Positions 34,418-43,084 of a stretch of 64,000 nucleotides of DNA are shown one piece after another (position 1 is the stretch's first letter; every line of letters starts with the position of its first letter). Both the position numbers and the translations under genes were made by a program. The DNA is taken from assembly GCA_965215045.1 (NCBI GenBank), contig OZ244031.1, forward strand, positions 1,922,001 through 1,986,000. Direction: 5' to 3'. The notes beneath the pieces were generated by a model, which was not told the origin of the DNA, did not search any database, and worked only from the letters and a program-made list of their open reading frames with translations. The stretch is from G965215045 sp965215045. Lineage in GTDB: Bacteria; Pseudomonadota; Gammaproteobacteria; JABABF01.

Positions 34418-35743
34418 ATGAACCCGCGACCCCGCATATATCATCCCCAGGCGGTCTACCTGCCCCGGGACGCTGGCGTGGAGCGACAACCAACAGTAAC
34501 GGCCGGGCGTCCCGATCAGCTGCCGGGTGCGGAGAAACATTACCGATGTGACTCCCACACCCTTTTTTATGACATGTTTTTTAATGCCGGCGAACTGGTA
34601 TGCCTGGGTCCGTCTTTTGCCAACCTGGGGCGACCGACCGCTGTCTACTGCGATGGACAAAGAGTGCCTTCGATCAGGGAATACGATGGCAAGCCCATGC
34701 ACTTTCAAAACCGGCCGGAGATCATAGGGAGAGCACCCGCCGAGTTGCGTTTGAAAATCCCCGCACCGGAAGAGCGGGAGCAGCTGGACTTGCGTTTTTG
34801 TTTCCGCGATTTCGAAATCTCCGTATCCTGTGATGTGCAGCGGGCCCGCAGTCTTTCCCTGCCGCCCAAGAACCTGGCCCTGGTCGCTTTCAACAGGAAC
34901 AATCCCATCGAGTGGATCAAGGACTGGTGCACCTGGCATCACCGGGAACATGGCGTGCAGAGAATCGTGTTCTATGACAACGGGAGCCGGTATTTTTCCG
35001 CCCTGGGCAAAGAGTTTGCGCGGCTGGATGAAGAGCTGGAGATCATCCTGGTGCACTGGCCCTTTCCGTTCGGCTCCCTGGTCAATCCTTGGAACAAGTT
35101 TTGCCAGACCGGTGCATTGAACCATTTTCGCCTGTTCCCGGGTGTCGGCACGCGCTGGGGTATCAACCTGGATATCGATGAGTACCTGCATTCGGAGGCC
35201 GACCAATCACTGGCGGAGTGGTTGGCGCAACCCGGACGCGCGCTGCAACCCGCAGTGTACCTGGCGAATTTCATCGTGCCGCAGAACAGTACACGGCGAA
35301 AAGCACACCTGCCACGATTTTTTGACTACGCAAACGTGAAACCCAGGAGGCCTACATGGGAGGGTTGCAAGTATATTTTCCAACCCGGGCGGGTACTGGT
35401 CTGTCTGCACCATCGCGTCTTGCTGCGAGCGCCAGGTTTCCTGCGCCTGAAATTCATGTTGGAACAGCTGCTGAGTCCCCTGTACTCCAAGATACTGCGC
35501 AGGGGAAGAAGGAAAAACATCTTATTCTCGCGGGACACATTTTGGGGTCCGTGCTATCAAGAGGCTTTCCAGTGGCAGAACACGGTGTTCTTTCGCCATT
35601 ACGCGGGATTGAATACCGGTTGGAAACGCAGTAGGAGCCGCCTTCCGAAATGGAAGCCGAAGCCCCTGGCGGGAGGTCGTCGGGTGCAGGAGCTGGCACT
35701 CCGGCTGGGACTGGTAGAGGAGGCGTCGGATCCACCCGCCTGA
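34418..35743 (+). CDS. Glycosyltransferase-like protein (GT92/GT2_4 type)
   Basis: 441 aa. The segment NNPIEWIKDWCTWHHREHGV then RIVFYDNGS is the hallmark of the glycosyl transferase family 92 / GT2_4 group (N-E/P-x2-W-I-x2-W-x2-HH...Y-D-N-x-S), and a DxD-like LDIDEYL follows in the expected place. The N-terminal 150 residues form a separate region not recognised. Such proteins transfer sugars to surface polysaccharides or glycans. The ATG at 34418 follows a TATAAAAT-containing stretch. The gene is alone, divergent from the phosphatase gene and convergent with the ABC operon. Confidence 0.82.
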   Translation: MNPRPRIYHPQAVYLPRDAGVERQPTVTAGRPDQLPGAEKHYRCDSHTLFYDMFFNAGELVCLGPSFANLGRPTAVYCDGQRVPSIREYDGKPMHFQNRPEIIGRAPAELRLKIPAPEEREQLDLRFCFRDFEISVSCDVQRARSLSLPPKNLALVAFNRNNPIEWIKDWCTWHHREHGVQRIVFYDNGSRYFSALGKEFARLDEELEIILVHWPFPFGSLVNPWNKFCQTGALNHFRLFPGVGTRWGINLDIDEYLHSEADQSLAEWLAQPGRALQPAVYLANFIVPQNSTRRKAHLPRFFDYANVKPRRPTWEGCKYIFQPGRVLVCLHHRVLLRAPGFLRLKFMLEQLLSPLYSKILRRGRRKNILFSRDTFWGPCYQEAFQWQNTVFFRHYAGLNTGWKRSRSRLPKWKPKPLAGGRRVQELALRLGLVEEASDPPA

Positions 35744-35831
35744 AACCGTTTTCATCGTATCACGGCCAGCGTGCGGCGAGCGGTCCGGTCTTTTGCTGGA
35801 GTCGGGGGCCAGGACTTCTGGCGCGCTTTTT

Positions 35832-37412
35832 TCAGACGCTGGCAGGAAGCGGCAGGATCGCCTGGATCAGGCGCTTCGTGAATTCATGGCGCGGGGTACG
35901 GAAAATTTCTTCCACGGCACCTTGTTCGACAATGCGTCCCCGGTGCATGACGGCCATGCGATCGCAGATGCGGCGCACGACTGCCAGGTCATGGGAGACG
36001 AACAGCAGGCCCAGCCGGCGTCTATGCACCAGTTCCAACAGCAGTTCCAGGATCTGCGCTTGCAGGCGCACGTCCAGGGAGGAGACCGGTTCATCGGCGA
36101 TCAGCAAGGCGGGATCGGAGGCCAGGGCGCGGGCGATGGCAATACGCTGCCGCTGACCGCCGGAGAACTGGTGCGGGTAACGCAGCCGGGCATCGGCGGA
36201 CAGGCGGACTTCTTCCAGGAGTTGGATCAGCTGTCCCTGCACGGTGTCCGGGGTGGCCAGCCCGTGAAAAAGCAGGGGTTCGGCCAGCGCATCGCCCACG
36301 GTCATGCGCGGATTCAACGAGGCGTAAGGGTCCTGGAAAACCATCTGCATCTGCCGGCGCAGGGGGCGCAATGCGGCACCGGACAGGCCTTCCAGGGCGC
36401 GCCCGGCAAAAAGAATCGTTCCATCGCCCGCTTGCAGGAGACGGATCAGTGCGCGACAGAGAGTGGACTTGCCACTGCCTGATTCACCGACCAGGCCAAA
36501 AATTTCACCGCGCTGCACTTCCAGGGAGGCGTCGGCCACCGCGTGCAGGGAGCGTCCCCGGGTGCGAAAGAAAACATTTAACTTGCGGGCTTGCAGCAGT
36601 GTTTGTGCGGCTTCCCCGAGAGCGGGAGAGGCCTTGGTTTTTGCGCCGTCGGGAATGGCCTGCATCAGTGCCCTTGTGTAGGGGTGCCGGGCATTGTGAA
36701 ACAGTTCCCGGGCGCGTCCCTGTTCGACAATTTCTCCCTGCTTGAGCACCAGTACGCGGTCGGCGACCTGGGACATCACGCGCAGGTCATGACTGATGAA
36801 CAACAGGGAGAGGTGCCGCTCGCGCCGCAAGCGGTCCAGCAATTGCAAGATCTGCAATTGCACGGTGGCGTCGAGGGCGGTGGTCGGTTCATCGGCGATG
36901 AGGATTTCCGGCGCGCCGATCAGACTCATTGCGATCATGATGCGCTGCCGCTGGCCGCCGGAAAACTGGTGCGGGTAACGGCCCAGGCTGTGTTCGGGGT
37001 CCGGGATGCCGACCTCGTCGAGAGCGGCAGCGGCGCGTCTGCGTGCCTGGCGCGGCCTGCAATCCAGGGTCTCGCACAATTGCCGGCCGATGCGCAGGTA
37101 GGGATTCAGCGAGGCATTGGGGTCCTGGAAGATCATGGCGATGCTGCGCCCGCGCAGACGCTGCAACTGTCGACGGGAGCAGGCGAGCAGGTCCAGGTCC
37201 CGGAACCGTGCGCGTCCGCCCAGGATCCTGCCCTGCGGTGGCAGCAGCTGCAGCAGGGCGAGGCAGGCCACGGATTTTCCGGAGCCGGATTCACCCAGGA
37301 TGCCCAGCGTCTCGCCGTGCTGCAGGGAAAAATCCAGGCCGGGGATCGCGAGCTTTTCTCCGTCCCGGGTGCGGAAGGCGACACGCAATCCGTCCAGCTG
37401 CAGGTGTGCCAC
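35832..37412 (-). CDS. Oligopeptide-type ABC transporter ATP-binding protein, two fused ATPase domains (YejF/Dpp-type)
   Basis: 526 aa with two complete ABC domains. Domain 1 carries Walker A GILGESGSGKS, signature QFSGGQRQRIMIAMSL, Walker B ILIADEPTTALD. Domain 2 carries GLVGESGSGKST, QFSGGQRQRIAIARAL, LLIADEPVSSLD. Each has an oligopeptide-type C-terminal extension (EQGRARELFHNARHPYTRAL), as in YejF. It powers uptake by the two permeases upstream. The start is GTG at 37412, four bases past the permease stop, with AGGGA upstream. Last gene of the four-gene import operon. Confidence 0.93.
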   Translation of the reverse strand: MAHLQLDGLRVAFRTRDGEKLAIPGLDFSLQHGETLGILGESGSGKSVACLALLQLLPPQGRILGGRARFRDLDLLACSRRQLQRLRGRSIAMIFQDPNASLNPYLRIGRQLCETLDCRPRQARRRAAAALDEVGIPDPEHSLGRYPHQFSGGQRQRIMIAMSLIGAPEILIADEPTTALDATVQLQILQLLDRLRRERHLSLLFISHDLRVMSQVADRVLVLKQGEIVEQGRARELFHNARHPYTRALMQAIPDGAKTKASPALGEAAQTLLQARKLNVFFRTRGRSLHAVADASLEVQRGEIFGLVGESGSGKSTLCRALIRLLQAGDGTILFAGRALEGLSGAALRPLRRQMQMVFQDPYASLNPRMTVGDALAEPLLFHGLATPDTVQGQLIQLLEEVRLSADARLRYPHQFSGGQRQRIAIARALASDPALLIADEPVSSLDVRLQAQILELLLELVHRRRLGLLFVSHDLAVVRRICDRMAVMHRGRIVEQGAVEEIFRTPRHEFTKRLIQAILPLPASV

Positions 37413-37416
37413 GGCT

Positions 37417-38280
37417 TCAGTCCCTGGCCGCCAGCGGGTCCAGCGCATCGCGCAGGCCGTCGCCGAGAAAATTCAGGGAAAACAGGCAGAGACTCAGGAA
37501 GACGCCCGGAAACAGCAGCAGCCAGGGGTGCTCCTCCATGCTTTCGACGCCGTAGGCGATCAAAAGGCCCCAGGAACTTTGCGGCGGCTGGATGCCCAGG
37601 CCCAGGAAACTGAGGAAGGCCTCCAGCAACATCACGTTGGGCACGGTCAGGGTCGCGTAGACGACCAGGGGGCCCGCCGTGTTCGGCAGGACATGGCGCA
37701 GCATGATCACGCGATGCGGCAGGCCGATGCATTCGGCGGCTTCGATGTATTCGCGGTTGCGCACGGCCAGCGTCTGGGTGCGGATAATGCGCGCCATGGT
37801 CAGCCATTCGACGCAGCCGATGGCGAGAAACAACAGCAGCATGCTGCGGCCGAAAACCACGGTCAGCAGGATAATGAAAATCATGAAGGGCAGGGCGTAG
37901 AGAATGTCGACAATACGCATCATGAACATGTCGACACGCCCGCCGAAGTAGGCGGAGACCAGCCCCCAACTGCAACCGATCAGCACGGCCACCAGGGTGG
38001 CGACCAGACCCACGGCGAGCGACAGGCGTCCGCCGTACAACACCCGGGTCAGCAGGTCGCGCCCCAGCACATCGGTGCCGAACCAGTGTTGGGCGGAGGG
38101 CGGCGAAGCACCCAGGGCCAGGTTCTGCTGCTCGTAGGGATAGGGGGCGATCCACGGGGTCAGCAGTGCCAGGATGCACAGCAGCAGCAGGAACAGGCCG
38201 CCGCCCATCGCCGCGCGGTTGGCACTCAACTGGTGCAGGGCGTCTTGCCACAGGGAGCGCGGTTGCGGGGTGCCGTTCAC
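37417..38280 (-). CDS. Oligopeptide-type ABC transporter permease (OppC/YejE-like)
   Basis: 287 aa. N-terminal cytoplasmic arm then a membrane segment (GLFLLLLCILALLTPW), the conserved FGTDVLGRDLLTRVLYGGR start of the transport domain, and the EAA loop (EYIEAAECIGLPHRVIMLRHVLPN), which contacts the ATPase. Starts at GTG 38280, overlapping the TGA of the OppB-like gene by four bases. It pairs with the OppB-like permease. Confidence 0.93.
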   Translation of the reverse strand: MNGTPQPRSLWQDALHQLSANRAAMGGGLFLLLLCILALLTPWIAPYPYEQQNLALGASPPSAQHWFGTDVLGRDLLTRVLYGGRLSLAVGLVATLVAVLIGCSWGLVSAYFGGRVDMFMMRIVDILYALPFMIFIILLTVVFGRSMLLLFLAIGCVEWLTMARIIRTQTLAVRNREYIEAAECIGLPHRVIMLRHVLPNTAGPLVVYATLTVPNVMLLEAFLSFLGLGIQPPQSSWGLLIAYGVESMEEHPWLLLFPGVFLSLCLFSLNFLGDGLRDALDPLAARD

Positions 38281-39206
38281 GACCGGCGTCCCAGGCGGAT
38301 GCGCGGGTCCAGCCAGGCGGCGACCGCATCGGCCAGCAGGTTAAACAGCAGGATCAGCACGGCGAAAAACAGCACGCCACCCATGATCATGGTGTAGTCG
38401 CGGTTGAAGGCCGCCTGCACGTAAAAACGCCCGATGCCCGGGATCTGGAACAGGGTTTCGACGACAAAGGAACCGCTGATCAGACCCGCCAGGGCAGGCC
38501 CCAGGAAGGAAACCACGGGCAGCAGGCCGCCCCGCAGCGCGTGCCCCAGGGTGACCGCGGCCGGACCCAGCCCCTTGGCGTGCGCGGTGCGGATGAAATC
38601 CTGGCCCAGTACTTCCAGCAGGCCGCCGCGCGTGAGACGGGCGATGTAAGCGGCGTAGGCGGCACCCAAAGTGATCGAGGGCAGCAGCTTGTCACCCGGG
38701 GAGAGTCCCCAACCGGACACCGGCAGCCATTCCAGCCAGATACCGAAGAGCAGCACCAGGAGCGGCCCCAGCAGGAAGGAGGGCATGCAGATGCCCAGCA
38801 TTGCGGTTCCCATCGACAGGTAATCGCCCAGGGTATTGGCGCGCAGTGCGGCAAAGGCACCGGCGGCGATGCCCAGCAGGAGGGCGAACAGCAGGGCGTA
38901 GCAGGCGAGTTCCAGGGTGTAGGGCAGACCGGTGAGCAGCAATTCGTTGACCGAACGGGTCGGGTGGCGGAAGGAGGGCCCCAGGTCGCCCTGGGCGAGA
39001 CGCCCCAGGTAATCGAAGTACTGGCGGTAGAGCGGCTGGTCCAGGCGGTAGTGGGCGCGCAATTGCGTTTCCACGGTGGGCGAGACCCGACGTTCATGAT
39101 CGAAGGGGCCGCCGGGTGCTGCGCGCACTAAGAAGAAGGTGGCACTGACGATGATCAGCAGAACCGGCAGGGTCTGCAGCAGCCGCAACAGGATGAAACG
39201 GCTCAT
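38277..39206 (-). CDS. Oligopeptide-type ABC transporter permease (OppB/YejB-like)
   Basis: 309 aa, six-helix inner-membrane permease. Typical are the N-terminal RFILLRLLQTLPVLLIIVSA, the motif APGGPFDHERRVSPTVE, and the EAA loop region QDFIRTAHAKGLGPAAVTLG followed by SFVVETLFQIPGIGRF. The ATG at 39206 overlaps the OppA-like gene stop (ATGA). With the other three genes it forms an import system for oligopeptides or similar solutes. Confidence 0.93.
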   Translation of the reverse strand: MSRFILLRLLQTLPVLLIIVSATFFLVRAAPGGPFDHERRVSPTVETQLRAHYRLDQPLYRQYFDYLGRLAQGDLGPSFRHPTRSVNELLLTGLPYTLELACYALLFALLLGIAAGAFAALRANTLGDYLSMGTAMLGICMPSFLLGPLLVLLFGIWLEWLPVSGWGLSPGDKLLPSITLGAAYAAYIARLTRGGLLEVLGQDFIRTAHAKGLGPAAVTLGHALRGGLLPVVSFLGPALAGLISGSFVVETLFQIPGIGRFYVQAAFNRDYTMIMGGVLFFAVLILLFNLLADAVAAWLDPRIRLGRRS

Positions 39207-40831
39207 GCGCCTGGAGCGGAATCCCCGGCGACCAGGTGCACGTCGCGATAATGATGGTAATCCAAGAGATTGCTGTACCAGCCCCGCACCGCGGGATGAA
39301 CCAGCCTGCGACTGGTGTAGATGTAGAGCGGGATCACCGGCATTTCCTGCATCAGCAACTTCTCTGCCCGGCGGAACACGATATACCGCCGGCGCTGGTC
39401 CCCCATGCGATTGGCGAAGTCGATCAGCCGGTCGTATTCCGGGTTGGCCCAGCCGGCGCGATTGTTGCCGCTGTCTGCGATCATGAGATCCAGGAAGTTG
39501 TTCGGGTCGGGGTAATCGCCGATCCAACCGGCGCGGGCGATTTGTTGCGCACCGCGATTGCGCGTTTCCAGGTACACCTTCCACTCCTGGTTATTCAACT
39601 GCACGTCGATGCCCAGGTGTTTTTTCCACATTTGCTGAATCGCGACAGCAATTTTTCGATGTTCGTGACTGGTGTTGTAGAGCAGTTCCAGGGACGGGAA
39701 ATCCTTGCCACCCGGGAAACCCGCCTCCGTCAGCAGACGCTGTGCCTGCACCGGGTCGAAGCGGATCCCCGGTTCCGGGGTGTAGCCGGCGACACCGGGC
39801 GGTGTCATCGCGTAGGCGGGTTGCTCGCCGCTGCGGGTCACGCGCTCGCACAGTTCCTTGCGATCGATGGCCAGGCCCAGGGCGCGGCGCACCCGCCGGT
39901 CATCCAGCGGCGGGTGCCGGACGTTCAGCTCGTAGTAATAAATTCCCAGGTAAGGATGCAGGCGCAGTTGTTGCGGGTGATGTTCCTTGTAGACCTGTAC
40001 CTTCTCAGAAGACAGGGACGTGGTGATGTGCAGTTGGCCGGCGCGAAACATGCGCTCCTCCACGCCGAGATTTTCCACGCTCAGGAAACGAATGCCGTTG
40101 AGTTTCACGGAGCCGGCATCCCAGTAGAAGGGGTTGCGTTCCACGGTGATCTGGCGGTTGATTTCCCAACGTTTGAGAATGAAAGGTCCGTTGCCGACAA
40201 AATTTCCCGGCCGTGTCCACGCGGTATCGCGCTGCGTGGGGTCGCCAAAGCGCTCTATGGTCGGCGGGTGCACCGGGAACGCGCTGTAGTGGTCCAGCAG
40301 CTGCAGGAAGTACGGGGCGGGCGTCTCCAGGCTCACTTCCAGGGTCCGGGGGCCCAGGGCGCGGATGCCCAGCTGTTCCGGGTCCTTGAGGGTGCCCAGG
40401 TTGTACGGTCGCGCATTGCGGATGATGTAGAGATTGTAGGCATACTCTGAACCCAGGGCCGGCGACAGGATGCGACGCCAGGCGTAGACAAAGTGTGCGG
40501 CCAGCACCGGGTCGCCGTTGGACCAGCGGGCCCCCGGGCGCAACTGGAAGAGGTAGCGCCGGCCCCGGTCTTCGATCTTCCAGGATTGGGCGATCCCGGG
40601 GATCGGTTCCAGGGTTTCGGGGTTCTTGTTCACCAGGCCTTCCATGAGCGAACGGATCACGCGGCTTTCGGGCACCCCGGTCACGGTGTGCGGGTCGAGA
40701 TTTTGCGGTTCCGCGCCGATATTCAGAATCAGCACCTGCTCCCGGTTGGCGCGCTCCACCGGGGTTTCCCCACCGCCGCAGCCCTGGAGCAGCGGCAGGC
40801 AGCAGAGAACAAGCCAGAAAAATATACGCAT
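39203..40831 (-). CDS. Oligopeptide-type ABC transporter substrate-binding lipoprotein (OppA-like)
   Basis: 542 aa. Lipoprotein signal (LCCLPLLQGC), then the family 5 solute-binding motifs LNIGAEPQNLDPHTVTGVPE and KWEIEDRGRRYLFQLRPGAR-type segment (SWKIEDRGRRYLFQLRPGA), and the C-terminal WIGDYPDPNNFLDLMI. The size and motifs match OppA/MppA-like proteins that bind peptides at the periplasmic face. It heads the transcription unit OppA, OppB, OppC, fused ATPase, each overlapping or abutting the next. No recognised operator was seen upstream. Confidence 0.93.
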   Translation of the reverse strand: MRIFFWLVLCCLPLLQGCGGGETPVERANREQVLILNIGAEPQNLDPHTVTGVPESRVIRSLMEGLVNKNPETLEPIPGIAQSWKIEDRGRRYLFQLRPGARWSNGDPVLAAHFVYAWRRILSPALGSEYAYNLYIIRNARPYNLGTLKDPEQLGIRALGPRTLEVSLETPAPYFLQLLDHYSAFPVHPPTIERFGDPTQRDTAWTRPGNFVGNGPFILKRWEINRQITVERNPFYWDAGSVKLNGIRFLSVENLGVEERMFRAGQLHITTSLSSEKVQVYKEHHPQQLRLHPYLGIYYYELNVRHPPLDDRRVRRALGLAIDRKELCERVTRSGEQPAYAMTPPGVAGYTPEPGIRFDPVQAQRLLTEAGFPGGKDFPSLELLYNTSHEHRKIAVAIQQMWKKHLGIDVQLNNQEWKVYLETRNRGAQQIARAGWIGDYPDPNNFLDLMIADSGNNRAGWANPEYDRLIDFANRMGDQRRRYIVFRRAEKLLMQEMPVIPLYIYTSRRLVHPAVRGWYSNLLDYHHYRDVHLVAGDSAPGA

Positions 40832-40955
40832 GGTACCAACAGCATATTAGACACTATGGAGGCGGCACCGGAAAGCCGGGAGCACCCGCAGCCGGCAAAT
40901 GTAGAATAGGCGGCGGCCCGGGCAGTTGCAATTTCAGCCCCGGGCGCATCGTTCC

Positions 40956-41045
40956 GGTGAGGTGTCCGAGTGGTCGAAGGAGCACGCCTGGAAAGTGTGT
41001 ACAGGTGAGAGCCTGTCGAGGGTTCGAATCCCTCCCTCACCGCCA
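40956..41045 (+). tRNA. tRNA-Ser (anticodon GGA)
   Basis: Acceptor stem GGTGAGG pairs with CCTCACC, with discriminator G and an encoded CCA. The anticodon loop CTGGAAA gives GGA (reads UCC/UCU). The variable arm (TGTACAGGTGAGAGCCTGT region) and T-loop GGTTCGAATCC are present. Class II tRNA of 90 nt. Confidence 0.97.
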
Positions 41046-41117
41046 GTCATGCTTCCCGCACCGGCGACGCCGAAGACCCGGGAAGCGATTTTGCACATAC
41101 GAACGGGGGAACCACTG

Positions 41118-41561
41118 ATGACCCGCTTACAGACCTTGGTACCGGTACTGCAGGTGAAAGACGTGCGCAAAAGCACAATCTTTTACTGCCGGACGCTGGG
41201 TTTTGCACTGAACTTTGCCGTCTCGGAAGCGCGCCAGACGCTCAAGACCCTGGAAGAGCAGGAGGACACGATGCTGGTCTATGCGCAACTGGCACAAAAC
41301 GGTGTCGAAGTCATGTTGCAGGCCGTAGAGTCCCTGGATGCGGAGGACGCTTTTTTACAGGGCGGACAGCCTGGCAACAGCGCGGTGTCTTTTTACTGCC
41401 TGGTGGAAAATGCCGACGCCTTCAGCGAGAAACTGCGCGGCGAGGCAGAGATTGTCGCCGGGCCGCGCACTTCCTGGTACGGGATGCGGGAAGTCTTTAT
41501 TCGCGACCCCGACGGTTACATCCTGGGTTTTGCCCATCCCGTGGAAGGGGCGGCCACCTGA
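41118..41561 (+). CDS. VOC (glyoxalase/bleomycin-resistance-like) family protein
   Basis: 147 aa. The betaalphabetabetabeta halves are visible: LVPVLQVKDVRKSTIFYCRT with LGFALNFAV, NGVEVMLQAVESLD, then SFYCLVENADAFSEKL and REVFIRDPDGYILGFAHPVE. The ending DPDGYILGF is the usual VOC C-terminal strand with the metal glutamate replaced by Gly/Phe. Family members are dioxygenases, isomerases or resistance proteins; function unknown here. It follows tRNA-Ser. Confidence 0.85.
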   Translation: MTRLQTLVPVLQVKDVRKSTIFYCRTLGFALNFAVSEARQTLKTLEEQEDTMLVYAQLAQNGVEVMLQAVESLDAEDAFLQGGQPGNSAVSFYCLVENADAFSEKLRGEAEIVAGPRTSWYGMREVFIRDPDGYILGFAHPVEGAAT

Positions 41562-41611
41562 AAGGCAGTGCCCCCGGCAGGGGAGACCCGGAGCTGCGGG
41601 ATGCCGGCGGG

Positions 41612-41715
41612 ACATCGTGTGCGGTGCCCCGCACCTGTCGGGGGAAGCATGGGGAAAGATGTTGACGTGGTGCAATCACATCGTGCGTGGTGCCCCGCAC
41701 CTGTCGGGGAAAGCA
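41612..41715. repeat. Two direct repeats with internal hairpin (38 bp, 28-bp gap)
   Basis: Copy 1 is 41612-41649 and copy 2 is 41678-41715; they match at 35 of 38 positions by eye. Each contains CCCCGCACCTGTCGGGG, a stem of CCCCG/CGGGG with a seven-base loop. Similar to the hairpin style of some CRISPR repeats but only two copies and no cas genes. The stretch lies behind the VOC gene stop. Confidence 0.8.
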
Positions 41716-41786
41716 CCGGCGATGATTTTCAAACCCCGGATGGGGTATAGTTTAATTTTGACATTCCGAATGGAAGGTTTTTCTCC

Positions 41787-42263
41787 ATGGCCGCCAAAGA
41801 AGAAATGCGCAATGCATTGAACCTGCCGCCTTGTGACCAGGTGGGGTTCGTGCACCGGGACATCGCCCGGGCGTGCAAGATCTACGAGCCGCTGTTCGGT
41901 GCCTTCTCGGAAATCCAGGAATACGGGGAGATGGAGTGGCTCTACCGCGGGGAAATGAACCGCAGTGAAATCAAGGTCGCCTACGCCAAGAGCGGGGACC
42001 TGGAAATCGAACTGATCGAATGGGTCTCCGGCGGCACCCCGCACAAGGAGTTTCTCGATGCCGGCCGGGAGGGCATGCACCATATTCGTTTCATCGTGCC
42101 GCAACTGGAGGACAAGGTCCGCCAGGCGGAGGCTTTCGGTTACCGTTCTATATGGGAAAAACGTTTCGGTGAGGGGCTGGCGGCAGCCTACCTGGAACAC
42201 GCGGACGACCCCCTGTTCGTGGAATTCTTTGAAAACCACGCCCTGGCGGGTGCGGAAGGCTGA
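41787..42263 (+). CDS. VOC family protein (methylmalonyl-CoA epimerase-like)
   Basis: 158 aa. The four metal-ligand positions are in place: His in QVGFVHRDIA, Glu in DLEIELIEWV, His in GMHHIRFIV, Glu in LFVEFFEN. This pattern is that of glyoxalase I and methylmalonyl-CoA epimerase-type VOC enzymes. GGAAGG ribosome site before the ATG at 41787. It precedes an SDR gene by 11 bp, and a sulfotransferase-like gene follows. Confidence 0.85.
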   Translation: MAAKEEMRNALNLPPCDQVGFVHRDIARACKIYEPLFGAFSEIQEYGEMEWLYRGEMNRSEIKVAYAKSGDLEIELIEWVSGGTPHKEFLDAGREGMHHIRFIVPQLEDKVRQAEAFGYRSIWEKRFGEGLAAAYLEHADDPLFVEFFENHALAGAEG

Positions 42264-42274
42264 CAGGCCGGTTG

Positions 42275-43072
42275 ATGGCGGGGGACCATTCGTACCGCGA
42301 ACGTTACGGGCCGGCGGTGCTGGTGACCGGTGCCTCCTCGGGCATCGGCGAGCAGTTCGCCGTGCTGCTCGCCGAAGCGGGTCTGGACCTGGTACTGGCG
42401 GCCCGGCGCGAAGAACGTTTGCAGTCCCTGGCAGAGCGATTGCGCTCAGAACACGGGGTCCAAGTCACGGTCTGCCCCATCGACCTGTCCGAGCCGGACG
42501 GTGCCGAGCAGCTGCTGGCACAGCTGGAGGAGCAGGACATCGGGCTGGTGATCAACAATGCCGGCTTCGGTCTCAAGGGAATGTTTCACGAAAACCCCCA
42601 GGGTGCCGTCGATCGCCTGCTGACCCTGAATTGCCGTACACCGCTCAGGCTGTGCCATCATTTCATTCCGCGCTTGCTGGCCCGGGGGCGGGGCGGCCTG
42701 CTGTTCACGGCCTCGGTGGAAGGCTTTATCGGCTACCCGTACTCGGCACCGTACTCGGCTTCCAAGTCCCTGCAACGCGCCTTCTGCGAGGCACTCTGGG
42801 GCGAGTTGAAACCGCTGGGCATCGACGTGCTGGCACTGTGTCCCGGTGCCACGGATACCGAGGCGCTGGACGGGCAGGGGATTGACAAGACACAGCTGCA
42901 GTTGATGCCGGCCCGCCAGGCGGCAGAAATCGGATTGGAACATTTAGCTGATGGCCCATGGGTGATCGCCGGGGAAGACAACCAGGGGATGGTGGAGAGC
43001 CTCCAGTCCATGCCCAGGAAGGAGGCACTGGAAGTGATGGCGCAAAATATGAAAGCCGCGATCAAGGGTTGA
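42275..43072 (+). CDS. Short-chain dehydrogenase/reductase
   Basis: 265 aa. TGASSGIGEQFAVLLAEAG, NNAGFGLKG, Tyr/Lys pair in SAPYSASKSLQRA, PGATDTEALDG. It resembles DltE/YqjQ-type SDRs that act on lipids or ketones. The ATG at 42275 is chosen over a TTG three bases upstream. It sits between a VOC gene and a sulfotransferase gene in the same direction. Confidence 0.9.
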   Translation: MAGDHSYRERYGPAVLVTGASSGIGEQFAVLLAEAGLDLVLAARREERLQSLAERLRSEHGVQVTVCPIDLSEPDGAEQLLAQLEEQDIGLVINNAGFGLKGMFHENPQGAVDRLLTLNCRTPLRLCHHFIPRLLARGRGGLLFTASVEGFIGYPYSAPYSASKSLQRAFCEALWGELKPLGIDVLALCPGATDTEALDGQGIDKTQLQLMPARQAAEIGLEHLADGPWVIAGEDNQGMVESLQSMPRKEALEVMAQNMKAAIKG

Positions 43073-43084
43073 ACACCGGCCCCG

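Noticed and set aside
41612..41715. Possible CRISPR array
   Set aside because: Only two clear copies, irregular spacing to a weak third, no cas genes and no leader; explained better as a small direct repeat.
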